Shown piece after piece: positions 26,267-34,403 of a stretch of 64,000 nucleotides of DNA. The translations under genes were made by a program, and so were the position numbers. Within the stretch, counting starts at the first letter, position 1. Each line of letters opens with the position of its first letter. The stretch spans positions 32,434 through 96,433 of the forward strand of contig JAAYAH010000051.1 of NCBI GenBank assembly GCA_012719445.1, given 5' to 3'. This stretch comes from Actinomycetales bacterium. Its GTDB lineage: Bacteria > Actinomycetota > Actinomycetes > Actinomycetales > Kineosporiaceae. Below the pieces are notes generated by a model. The model was given only the letters and a program-made list of their open reading frames with translations. It was not told the origin of the DNA and did no database searches.

Positions 26267-27244
26267 ATGACGAGCACGCCGCAGCAGGCCACAACCCCCG
26301 GGGACGTCTACCGCCGCGTCGCGTGGAACGTGCAGCAGGTGATCCAGGGCAAGCCTGAGGTCGTCCGGCTGGCCATCGCCTGCCTGTTCGCCGAGGGGCA
26401 CCTGCTGGTCGAGGACGTCCCGGGGCTCGGCAAGACGAGCCTGGCCCGCAGCATCGCGTCGAGCATCGACGGCTCATGGCGGCGGATCCAGTTCACCCCC
26501 GACCTGCTGCCGGGGGACATCACCGGGGTGATGGTGTTCAACCAGTCGGCGGCGAGGTTCGAGTTCCACCCGGGAGGGATCTTCTCCAACCTCGTCGTGG
26601 CCGACGAGATCAACAGGGGGACCCCGAAGACCCAGGCGGCCCTCCTGGAGGTCATGGAGGAGCGGCGGGTCACCGTCGACGCCATCACCCACGACGTCCC
26701 CCGGCCGTTCATGGTCGTGGCCACCCAGAACCCCATCGACATGGACGGGACCTACCGACTGCCGGAGGCGCAGCTGGACAGGTTCCTCATGCGGATCAGC
26801 GTCGGTTACCCGGACGCCGACGCCGAGGCCAGGGTGGTCCTCGGTGAGGGCGCAGGCCCGACCCCGGAGGACCTCCCGCCCGTCGTCGACCTGGCCACCC
26901 TGCGCGCCGTGGTGGCCCAGGTCAGGACGTCGCACGTCGATCCGCAGATCGCGGCGTACGCGGTCGCCCTCGCGTCGGCCACCCGGGACGACGTCGACGT
27001 GCGGCTCGGGGCCAGCCCGCGCGGCAGCATCGCGTTGGTCAAGGCGGCGCGGGCCGTGGCGGCGCTGGGGGACCGGGCGTACGTGACCCCGGACGACGTC
27101 AAGGACGTGGCACAGCCGGTGCTGGCGCACCGACTGATCCTCACTCCCGAGGCGGAGATCCGGGGGGTCAGCCCGGCCGACGTCATCACCCGGGTGCTCA
27201 CCGGCACCCCGGTCCCGCGGGCCTCGAGCCGGCTGGTCGGCTGA
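26267..27244 (+). CDS. MoxR-type AAA+ ATPase
   Basis: 325 aa from ATG 26267, RBS gggaagga. Walker A is DVPGLGKTSLA, Walker B LVVADEINR, the sensor ATQNPIDMDGTYRLPEAQLDRF (span near 160-181), with sensor 2 in SPRGSIALVKAAR. MoxR ATPases act as chaperone-like maturation factors for metal-binding or VWA-domain client proteins. The DUF58 gene starts three bases downstream, the usual partnership. Confidence 0.95.
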   Translation: MTSTPQQATTPGDVYRRVAWNVQQVIQGKPEVVRLAIACLFAEGHLLVEDVPGLGKTSLARSIASSIDGSWRRIQFTPDLLPGDITGVMVFNQSAARFEFHPGGIFSNLVVADEINRGTPKTQAALLEVMEERRVTVDAITHDVPRPFMVVATQNPIDMDGTYRLPEAQLDRFLMRISVGYPDADAEARVVLGEGAGPTPEDLPPVVDLATLRAVVAQVRTSHVDPQIAAYAVALASATRDDVDVRLGASPRGSIALVKAARAVAALGDRAYVTPDDVKDVAQPVLAHRLILTPEAEIRGVSPADVITRVLTGTPVPRASSRLVG

Positions 27245-27247
27245 GCG

Positions 27248-28387
27248 GTGCGGCTGACCGGACGCGGTGCCCGCCTCCTGGTCGCCGCCCTCGGGCTGTA
27301 CGGGGTCGGCGAGGGGCTGGGCTGGGCGCTGTTCCGGGCCCTCGGCGGGGTCGCGGTCGGTGTCGTGGCCATGGGGCTGCTGATGACGTCGCGGGGCTTC
27401 GCGGCGTCGGTGACCAGGAGCGTGTACCCCGAGCACGTGGCGAGGGACGAGGCGGCGCTCGCCCGATTGGTGATCAAGAACGGGCGTCGGCACCGGATGG
27501 CCGGCTTCGTCGCCCGTGACCCGGTCGGGGATCGGCACGTCGACGTCGCGGTCCAGGGCCTGCGGGCGGGGAGCACGGTCACCCGCACCTACGCCCTGCC
27601 GACCGGGCGACGCGGCAGGCTCACCGTCGGCCCGCTCACCCTCATCCGCCAGGACCCGCTCGGCCTCGCGCTGAAGCGGGCGACCGCGGGGGAGACCGCG
27701 ACCCTGTGGGTGCACCCCCGGGTGCACCCCGCCCGCCCGCTACCGGTCGGGCGGGCCCGCAACTACGCCGGGATCGCCGTCGACGGCCCGCCCAGGGGGT
27801 CGATGGACTTCCGGTCCCTGCGGGAGTACGTGGTCGGCGACGAGCCGAGGCACCTGCACTGGAAGAGCACGGCCAGGACCGGTCAGCTCATGGTGCGGGA
27901 GTTCCTCGACCCGCAGCAGCCCCGGCTGGTGGTGCTCCTCGACACCAGGGCCGAGGCGCTGGACCCGCGGGCCTTCGAGGAGGCCGTCGAGGTCGCGGCG
28001 TCGCTCGTCCGCGCCTCCACCGACCACGGGCACCCCACCCGGCTGCGGACCACCGGCGGGGTCGACGCCGACACCGCGGTGGGCATGACCGTGCGTGATC
28101 TCATGGACCGGCTGGCCGAGGTCGAGCAGACCGAGGGCGGGCAGCGCGCCCTCTCGCAGGACCTGACCGCAGGCGAGGGGCCCGGCACGACGCTGGTCGT
28201 CGTCACCGGGCGGCTCGACCAGGCCGACCTCGTGGAGATCGCCGCGTCCCGCCGGAGGCTGGACCGGGTGGTCGTCGCGGACCTCGACGCCGCCCGGCAG
28301 CAGGGCGAGGTCTCCGGTCTGCTCGTGATCCGGGACCGGGACGCCGCCGCCGCCGTGCACACCTGGAACGCGGTGGTGACCCTGTGA
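27248..28387 (+). CDS. DUF58 (VWA-like) membrane protein
   Basis: 379 aa, GTG start three bases after the moxR stop. Two hydrophobic segments near residues 8-45 anchor it. The DUF58 signature in the middle reads GSMDFRSLREYVVGDEPRHLHWKSTARTG (span near 178-206). A VWA-type strand, RLVVLLDTRAEA, follows. It is the usual client or partner of MoxR. Its stop overlaps the next start (GTGA). Confidence 0.93.
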   Translation: MRLTGRGARLLVAALGLYGVGEGLGWALFRALGGVAVGVVAMGLLMTSRGFAASVTRSVYPEHVARDEAALARLVIKNGRRHRMAGFVARDPVGDRHVDVAVQGLRAGSTVTRTYALPTGRRGRLTVGPLTLIRQDPLGLALKRATAGETATLWVHPRVHPARPLPVGRARNYAGIAVDGPPRGSMDFRSLREYVVGDEPRHLHWKSTARTGQLMVREFLDPQQPRLVVLLDTRAEALDPRAFEEAVEVAASLVRASTDHGHPTRLRTTGGVDADTAVGMTVRDLMDRLAEVEQTEGGQRALSQDLTAGEGPGTTLVVVTGRLDQADLVEIAASRRRLDRVVVADLDAARQQGEVSGLLVIRDRDAAAAVHTWNAVVTL

Positions 28388-30675
28388 GCCGGGACACCGC
28401 GCACCGGAGCCCTCGGAACCGGCCGGTTCCGGTGTCGAGCGCGCTCGGCGTCATCGTCGCGACGGCGCTCGCCGGCCTCATGTTCTGGCCGGTGTTCGCA
28501 CCGGGGGCCCTGGTGACGCCGCTGCTCGCGGTGTGCGTCCCGGTCTGGCTGGTCGGGCTGCTCCTCAGGGGACCGCGGCTGTCGTTCGTCCGGGTGCCCG
28601 CCGGGCTGCTGCTCGGAGCCCTCGTCCTGGTCGAGACGACGGTGCGGGACACCACGAGGTCCGGCGTGCCGACGGCCGCGTCGGCGAGAGCGCTGTACCG
28701 CGGTGCCGTGGACTCCTGGGTGCTCACCCTCGACTCCACCTGGCCGGCCAGGGCCGAGCCGGAGCTGCTGCTCTTCGTGCCGCTGCTGGTGCTCCTCGCC
28801 GCGGTGATCGGCTCCGAGCTGCTCGCCGTCGGGCCGCTGCTCGCGCTGCTGCCCGGTCTGGCCGTCGCGGGGCTGGCCCAGGCCTACGCCGCCCAGCAGG
28901 GGCGGGACGCTGTCCTCGCCGCGATCGCCTTCGGCTGCGCCGCCGGGGTCGTGATCGTCACCTGGCGGTCCGGCTCGTCACCCGCGGAGGACGAGGGGGA
29001 CGGGGACCCGGAGCAGGGTGATCCCGGAGCGGCACCGGAGCGGTCCGAATCGGCGACGGCCGCCGCGACCGGACTGTCGGGCGGGCCGGGGGCGACGCCG
29101 GGCGGAGCGGGCGGGGCGGGTCCGCTGCGCCGGCTGACGGCGCTCGTCGTCGTGCTCTGCGCGCTGGTGGCCGGGGCGTTCGCCCTGGCTCCGGTGGACC
29201 CGATGGGACGCCAGGCGTTCTCGCTGAAGGACCACCACGAGGCCACCCTGCTGCCCGAGGTGGCCACGAGCCCGCTCGACGAGATCGCCCAGAGGCTGCA
29301 GGAGCCGGGTGACGTGGTCTTCCGCGACCGCACCGAGGCTCCCGTCGACCGCTGGTCACTGGTGGTCCTCGACGCCTTCGACGGGCAGAACTGGACGCCC
29401 TCGGAGCGGTACCAGCCGCTCGGCGTCCGGCTGGGCGCCGACCCGGCGGTCACCGTGCCCACGAGGTCCTACGACGCGGTCCTGAAGATCGAGGACCTCC
29501 CGGGGCCGTGGTTGCCGACCCAGGCGCGGACGGAGACCGTCGAGGGTGCGGAGACCATGGTGGGGGTCGTCAGCGGGTCGCTGGCCAGCGGCCGCAGTGC
29601 CGCCGGGGTGCAGTACCGCCTCCGCTGGTCCGCGCCCCAGGTCAGCGCGGATCTGCTGGCCGGAGCGGCACTCGGCGTCGACCCCGCCACCTCCTCGGTG
29701 AGTGATGTGCCGGCCGAGGTCTCCGCGCTGGCCCGGCAGGCGGTCGGGGACGCCGGCCCGTCCCTCGGCGCGGCTCTCCGGCTGGAGACCTTCCTCCGTC
29801 AGCACTACCGGGTCGCCACCGGGAGGACCCTGCCGACCGGGCACGGGTACCCGCAGATCACGCACTTTCTCACCGCGGGCAGGCGCGGGACCAGCGAGCA
29901 GTTCGCCTCCGCCTACGTCGTCATGGCCAGGACGCTCGGCATCCCGGCCCGGCTGGCCGTCGGGTTCCGTCAGCCGGCGACCACCGACCCGCAGGGCAGC
30001 TACGTCGTGCGCAACGGGGACGTGCTGGCCTGGCCGGAGGTGCTCGTCGCCGATGTCGGGTGGGTTCCGCTCGACCCCACCGCCAGCGCCACCGGGTCGA
30101 CGAGGGCGGGTGACAAGGGGCTCGCCGCCGCGACCGACAAGACCCGACGCAGCCTCCCGCAGCCGGACAACCCGCCGCCGCAGGACGAGCCGTTGCCTGC
30201 TGCGACGGACGACGGGGCCGCCGGGGGGCGTCGGGATCCGCTGTCCGTGCTCCCCTGGGTCGCCGCCGGGATCGGCGTCCTCGCCCTGTGCTGGCTGGTC
30301 CTCGTCCCGTTCGCCAAGCGGGTGCGCACCGGTCGCAGACGGCGCAGGCGGCACGCCGCCGCCGTGGTCGCGGCCTGGCTGGAGGCGCGGGACCGGCTCG
30401 CCGACCACGGGGTGAGACCGCGCCCGGGGATGACCGTGCGCGACCTCGCGACCGCGTCGACGGAGATCGTCGGCGAGAACGGGGTCCGTGGCCTGCGTCG
30501 GCTGGGGACCTGTGTCGACCGGGCGCTCTGGGCGGGTGACGACGAGCTGCCCGCCGGGGTGGCGGGTGAGGCCTGGACGGCGGTCCGAGAGGTCAGGAAG
30601 GCCCTGCGTCGTCGTCCGGCCGGGACGCGGGTGCGCGCGGCCCTGAGCCCCACGACCCTCGTCCGTCGCGGCTGA
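28384..30675 (+). CDS. TgpA-like membrane protein with degenerate transglutaminase domain
   Basis: 763 aa, GTG start overlapping the DUF58 stop. The N-terminal third has about six membrane segments (residues 15-190 and one near 250-270; DUF3488-like). An extracytoplasmic transglutaminase-like core lies around residues 440-570, and a further helix near 617-640 precedes a cytoplasmic DUF4129-like tail. In transglutaminases the catalytic triad is Cys-His-Asp. Here the Cys position reads GTSEQFASAY (Ser) and the His position reads VLAWPEV (Leu), while the Asp in PLDPT remains. Catalysis is therefore doubtful. It completes the FN3-MoxR-DUF58-TgpA block. Confidence 0.9.
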   Translation: MSRDTAHRSPRNRPVPVSSALGVIVATALAGLMFWPVFAPGALVTPLLAVCVPVWLVGLLLRGPRLSFVRVPAGLLLGALVLVETTVRDTTRSGVPTAASARALYRGAVDSWVLTLDSTWPARAEPELLLFVPLLVLLAAVIGSELLAVGPLLALLPGLAVAGLAQAYAAQQGRDAVLAAIAFGCAAGVVIVTWRSGSSPAEDEGDGDPEQGDPGAAPERSESATAAATGLSGGPGATPGGAGGAGPLRRLTALVVVLCALVAGAFALAPVDPMGRQAFSLKDHHEATLLPEVATSPLDEIAQRLQEPGDVVFRDRTEAPVDRWSLVVLDAFDGQNWTPSERYQPLGVRLGADPAVTVPTRSYDAVLKIEDLPGPWLPTQARTETVEGAETMVGVVSGSLASGRSAAGVQYRLRWSAPQVSADLLAGAALGVDPATSSVSDVPAEVSALARQAVGDAGPSLGAALRLETFLRQHYRVATGRTLPTGHGYPQITHFLTAGRRGTSEQFASAYVVMARTLGIPARLAVGFRQPATTDPQGSYVVRNGDVLAWPEVLVADVGWVPLDPTASATGSTRAGDKGLAAATDKTRRSLPQPDNPPPQDEPLPAATDDGAAGGRRDPLSVLPWVAAGIGVLALCWLVLVPFAKRVRTGRRRRRRHAAAVVAAWLEARDRLADHGVRPRPGMTVRDLATASTEIVGENGVRGLRRLGTCVDRALWAGDDELPAGVAGEAWTAVREVRKALRRRPAGTRVRAALSPTTLVRRG

Positions 30676-30721
30676 GCACCTCCGGGCGACCGCCCCTGTT
30701 CGGCCGGGACGGGGCAACGGA

Positions 30722-30787
30722 GTGATCGCCGTCTCTGGGCGGGTACTGCTGCACAGTCGGCCGTACCCGCCCACAAACGCCGATCAC
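30722..30787. terminator. 25-bp hairpin between convergent genes
   Basis: 30722-30746 pairs with 30763-30787 (22 of 25 bases), with a 16-base loop. It lies between the TgpA-like gene and the convergent kinase gene, so it can end transcription from both sides. Confidence 0.7.
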
Positions 30788-30824
30788 GCCGGGCGGCTGC
30801 CGGTGTTCTCGGGCTGGGACCGGG

Positions 30825-32735
30825 TCAGAATCGGCAGACGGCGCCGCGGATCGCGCGTGTCTGGCTCTGCCGGACCGACGCGCCGTCCGTGCCCTGGACC
30901 ACGAAGCAGTACTGGAGGTCGGGGTTGACCTGGATCACGGTGCTGCGTGCCTTGCGCACGAACTCGGTCCGCGGTGCGCTGCCCTCCTCGGAGATGATCA
31001 CCGCATAGTCCATCGTGGCCGGGCCGGTCCAGCGCAGGATGACCCGGTTGCCCTGGTCACGTGGGGTGGCGAGCACGATCCGGGCCGGGGGCGTTGTGCC
31101 GGTGGGCGAGGATGACGGGGTGGAGGGCGGTACGGACACGGAGGGTGCGACGCTCGTCGGTGGGACCGGTCCAGGCTCTCCACCGAGCCCGCCGAGGACC
31201 AGGGAGCCGACGGCGATCCCGCCCAGCACGACGGTCGTCAGGCCGAGCAGGAGGGGCCAGCGGCGCCGCCGGCGGGTCGCCGGACGGGTCGACCCGGGGC
31301 GGAGCTGGGTCGCGCCGTCCTCCTCACCGAGCGGCCAGGTGCTCGCCGCGGGCCAGGCGACGGCGGAGGCGTCGGCGGAGGAGGTCGCGGTCGGGGCGGC
31401 CGGGCGGTTCCGCAACCGTTCGGCCGGCTGGGTGGGGTTGTCGACCGCCTGCTCCTGGCCCGGGTGCGGGGACGGCCAGGCCGAGGACGAGACCGCGGCC
31501 TGGGGCGCCTGGGGCGGAGGCACCTGCAGCGGGGGCCCCGCGGCCGGAGGTACCTGAGGTGGAGGCCCGGCGGCAGGGGGCGTCGACGGCAGGGGGACAG
31601 GGGACGGCGGGCCGAAGGCCGGTGCGCTCGGGAACGGTCCGCTCGGGGCCGGTGCGCTCGGGAACGGTCCGCTCGGGAACGGCGAGGCCTGACCCGCCCA
31701 CCCCGGGTCCGGCGTGTTCCCGCTCGGCGTGCCCTGGCTCGCCTCCCCCTGGCTCACGGGCGTCGGGCCGGGAGGGACCGGAGTGCCGGGGAGCGGCTGC
31801 CGGTCCGGAGCCGTCGGCCGGGTGGGGGGCGAGGTCACCGCCCACCCCGGGAACGGCGTCCCCGGCCGCACCGTGGTCGGTTCGTCGGGGACCGGACCGG
31901 CGTTCCGGGTGCCGCCGTCGCGAAGCGTGTCGAACCGGGCCACGACGTCGGCGTCGCCGGGACGGTCGGCGGCGTCCTTGGCGAGCATGGCGTGGAGGAG
32001 GTCGCGCAGTGCCGGGGAGACCTGAGCGGCGGGCAGCCCGGTGATCGGATCGTTGAGGACCCGGAGCAGGTAGGGCATGAACCCCTCGCCCGAGCGGCGC
32101 GGGAAGGGCGGCCTCGCGGTCAGCAGCGCGTAGACCGTCGCGCCGAGGGCGTAGACGTCGGAGGCGGGGGTGTGCTCGCCGTTGCTGAGACTCTCCGGGG
32201 CGGCGTACTCGACGCTGAGGGCGTCCAACCCCCGGCTGGAGTCACGGTCCGGGATGAGCGACAGCCCGAAGTCACCGAGGGCCGGCTCGCCGTCCCGGCG
32301 GAGCAGGACGTTCGCCGGCTTGACGTCCCGGTGCACGACCCCGGCCGCGTGCGCGTCGGCGAGGGTCCTGGCCAGGGCGAAGGCCACCTCGACGGCCCTC
32401 GGCACGGGCAGCGGGCCGGAGGCGGCCAGTGTCTCGGCGAGGGAGCCACCCTCGCAGAACTCGGCGAGCAGGTACGGGCGACCGTCGTCGAGGACGCCGG
32501 AGTCGTAGACCGTGACCACGTGGGGGTGGTCGGACAACCGCCCCATGGCGGCGCACTCCCGTTCGAAACGGCGCAGGGTGGCGTCGTCCATGCCGTCGAC
32601 GTGCAGGACCTTCACCGCGACCCAGCGGTCGAAACGCTCCTGGTATCCCCGGTAGACGGTGGCGAACCCGCCACTGCCGACGCGGGTGAGCCGGGTGACC
32701 CCGGGTACGCGGGGTGTACCGTCCGCCGTTCTCAC
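30825..32735 (-). CDS. Ser/Thr protein kinase with transmembrane anchor and extracellular domain
   Basis: 636 aa from GTG 32735, chosen because a TATCTT box lies seven bases before it; ATG 32804 is an alternative. The kinase domain (residues 12-270) has VGSGGFATVYRG, the VAVKVL lysine, HRDVKPANVLL, DFGLS and SVEYAAPES. A long Pro/Ser/Gly-rich disordered linker (280-480) leads to a membrane helix (RRRRWPLLLGLTTVVLGGIAVG region, near 500-520). A Ser/Thr/Pro stalk and a small beta domain with ILRWTGPATMDY and two Cys (CFVVQG, AVCRF) follow. It is a PknB-type receptor kinase. Location beside WXG100 and FN3 genes suggests it phosphorylates FHA partners; the EssC-like ATPase in this window carries an FHA domain. 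Confidence 0.93.
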   Translation of the reverse strand: MRTADGTPRVPGVTRLTRVGSGGFATVYRGYQERFDRWVAVKVLHVDGMDDATLRRFERECAAMGRLSDHPHVVTVYDSGVLDDGRPYLLAEFCEGGSLAETLAASGPLPVPRAVEVAFALARTLADAHAAGVVHRDVKPANVLLRRDGEPALGDFGLSLIPDRDSSRGLDALSVEYAAPESLSNGEHTPASDVYALGATVYALLTARPPFPRRSGEGFMPYLLRVLNDPITGLPAAQVSPALRDLLHAMLAKDAADRPGDADVVARFDTLRDGGTRNAGPVPDEPTTVRPGTPFPGWAVTSPPTRPTAPDRQPLPGTPVPPGPTPVSQGEASQGTPSGNTPDPGWAGQASPFPSGPFPSAPAPSGPFPSAPAFGPPSPVPLPSTPPAAGPPPQVPPAAGPPLQVPPPQAPQAAVSSSAWPSPHPGQEQAVDNPTQPAERLRNRPAAPTATSSADASAVAWPAASTWPLGEEDGATQLRPGSTRPATRRRRRWPLLLGLTTVVLGGIAVGSLVLGGLGGEPGPVPPTSVAPSVSVPPSTPSSSPTGTTPPARIVLATPRDQGNRVILRWTGPATMDYAVIISEEGSAPRTEFVRKARSTVIQVNPDLQYCFVVQGTDGASVRQSQTRAIRGAVCRF

Positions 32736-32742
32736 GGCCGCG

Positions 32743-32748
32743 AAGATA
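32743..32748 (-). promoter_or_regulatory. -10 box of leaderless kinase mRNA
   Basis: On the minus strand TATCTT is followed by seven bases and GTG 32735. Confidence 0.55.
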
Positions 32749-32783
32749 CTCCCTGCAACCGGGGGAGGGCGGATTCTCCAACT

Positions 32784-32799
32784 CCTGACCCCCGTCAGG
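32784..32799. promoter_or_regulatory. Operator-like palindrome
   Basis: cctgac-cccc-gtcagg, a perfect 6-4-6 inverted repeat between the divergent kinase and type VII-like genes. A TACTGT hexamer follows at 32812-32817 on the plus strand. No regulator is assigned. Confidence 0.35.
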
Positions 32800-32984
32800 T
32801 GCATCCTGCGATACTGTCCGCGCTCGACGGGACGTCGCCCGACGGTCGCCGGGCCGGCGGGACGGGCGGAGGGGTGCTCGGAGGCCGGTCCTCACCGGGG
32901 CCGCGACGTCACGGCGGATGATCGACAGGTGTCGAGGGGGCGACGGCAGGAGTAGGACGGGCACGAGAGGGGATACGGGGGTTC

Positions 32985-33314
32985 ATGGCAGACGTCTTCG
33001 GCTGCGATCCGGTGGTGGCCGGCCAGGCATCGGAGCAGCTGGCCGCGATCCGGCGGGAGATGCAGTCTCTCGGTAGCGTGTTCGACGGCTACGACAGCGC
33101 CGTCCGCTCGGCCAGGGTCGAACGGGCGCTGGACGACTTCTACTCCGACTCCTCCGACTACCGCGAGGCGATGAACGGGCTGCTGGAGCGAGCCTCGGGC
33201 CTGATGCGTGGCCTCGCCGAGGGGTCGACCTCGGTGGACCTCGCCCTGGCCGGTGCCTTCGACTCCCAGGACCAGCAGGCCTCGGGCGAACCGCCGACAG
33301 GACCGGCCCGGTGA
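32985..33314 (+). CDS. Small helical ESX/WXG100-like protein, 109 aa
   Basis: ATG 32985, with a weak purine-rich stretch (gagaggggat) upstream. The protein is almost wholly helical, with two predicted amphipathic helices (residues 10-45 and 48-78) and a polar tail. There is no WXG motif. Size, position and fold resemble the secreted helical-hairpin partners found next to WXG100 genes. The next gene overlaps its stop (GTGA), so the two proteins are translationally coupled. Confidence 0.7.
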   Translation: MADVFGCDPVVAGQASEQLAAIRREMQSLGSVFDGYDSAVRSARVERALDDFYSDSSDYREAMNGLLERASGLMRGLAEGSTSVDLALAGAFDSQDQQASGEPPTGPAR

Positions 33315-33970
33315 CCCCGGCGCTCTCCACCACCTCCGGCAACGGTGCGGCCACCCGTGGGTTCACCCTCCGGTTGCCCGAGTCCTGGTACGAGTTCGAC
33401 GTTTGGCGGGCCACGCACACCGGTGACCTCGCCCGTCTGGTCGACCGGCGGGTCGCCGCCGAACCCGACCTGGAGCAGCACCGTGGGGCACTGCTCCGGC
33501 TGCTCAGGCAGTTGGCGGAGGACGCGGAACGCAAGGGTGCGCTACTGGTCGGCGCGATGCTGGAGACCGTCGACGACGCCGGGATGCTCGTCGCGTCGAT
33601 GACGGTGTTCCAGACCGAGGGCGCCCCCGACGAGGCGGACAACACCGTTGAGGCGATCGCCGGGCAGCTCACCGCCGTCGCCCCGGCGGAGGGTTCGTCC
33701 ACCTGGCGCCGGGTCGGGGTCGTCGAGCTCCCTGCGGGCCGGGCGGTCCGGGTCGCCGGGGTCGAGACCAGCGAGCTGGGCAGCCGTTCGCTCGACTGCG
33801 TCGTCATGCAGACGTTGATCCCGGTGCCCGGCGGTCGCGGGGTGCTCGACGTCGTCCTCACCAGCCCCCAGGTGGAGCTCGCCGAAGGGATGCTCGACCT
33901 GTTCGAAGCGATCAGTGCGACCCTCGCCTGGTCGTCGGTAACGCCAGCACTGTCGACGGAAGGGACCTGA
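33311..33970 (+). CDS. Hypothetical type VII-associated protein, 219 aa
   Basis: GTG 33311 overlaps the upstream stop. The sequence alternates beta strands and helices (FTLRLPESWYEFDVWR; LLRLLRQLAEDAERKGA; VGVVELPAGRAVRVAGVE; LDVVLTSPQVELAEGMLDLFEAI). It has no signal peptide or membrane helix, so it is cytosolic. Flanked by two small helical ESX-like genes, it is a plausible chaperone for them, by analogy with EspG, but I recognise no sequence motif. Confidence 0.7.
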   Translation: MTPALSTTSGNGAATRGFTLRLPESWYEFDVWRATHTGDLARLVDRRVAAEPDLEQHRGALLRLLRQLAEDAERKGALLVGAMLETVDDAGMLVASMTVFQTEGAPDEADNTVEAIAGQLTAVAPAEGSSTWRRVGVVELPAGRAVRVAGVETSELGSRSLDCVVMQTLIPVPGGRGVLDVVLTSPQVELAEGMLDLFEAISATLAWSSVTPALSTEGT

Positions 33971-33976
33971 CCGGTC

Positions 33977-34273
33977 ATGGCACTGACGCATGTTGACTAC
34001 GACGAGGTCGGAAGAGTCGCCAACCAGCTCTCCAAGGCCAAGACGGACATGGACGCACAGCTGCGCACGCTGATGACGGCGATCAACGGGCTTGTCGAGT
34101 CCGGCTTCAAGACCGCAACCGCTTCGGGCAAGTTCCGGGACTCCTACCAGCAGTGGAACACCGGCGCCACGAACATGATGGAGGGCCTCAAGGGCATGGA
34201 GACCTTCCTCACCCAGGTCGTGCGCCAGCACGGTGACCTGGACACCACGCTGGGCTCGCAGCTCGGCAGCTGA
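33977..34273 (+). CDS. WXG100-like small secreted helical protein
   Basis: 98 aa from ATG 33977, six bases after the previous stop. Two helices (residues 5-42 and 52-90) flank a turn, SGFKTATASGKF. The turn lacks the canonical W-x-G but matches the ESX-like subgroup in which it is F-x-T. The end is D-x-x-L-G-S. Such proteins dimerise and leave the cell by type VII secretion. A hairpin terminator follows 27 bases later. Confidence 0.85.
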   Translation: MALTHVDYDEVGRVANQLSKAKTDMDAQLRTLMTAINGLVESGFKTATASGKFRDSYQQWNTGATNMMEGLKGMETFLTQVVRQHGDLDTTLGSQLGS

Positions 34274-34300
34274 ACCCGCCGAGGCGGGACGCACCGACGA

Positions 34301-34332
34301 CGGGACGCCGGCCTCGACCGTGGCCGGCGTCC
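34301..34332 (+). terminator. Hairpin after the WXG100-like gene
   Basis: Perfect 12-bp stem (34301-34312 with 34321-34332), eight-base loop. It separates the small-protein operon from the Rhs toxin gene, which then needs its own promoter or read-through. Confidence 0.65.
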
Positions 34333-34403
34333 CGTGCGTGTGAGCGGGACCGGTCCCGGCGGGTGCGGTCCAGGAGATCGATCGAGACACGGGGTGGCGT
34401 GCG

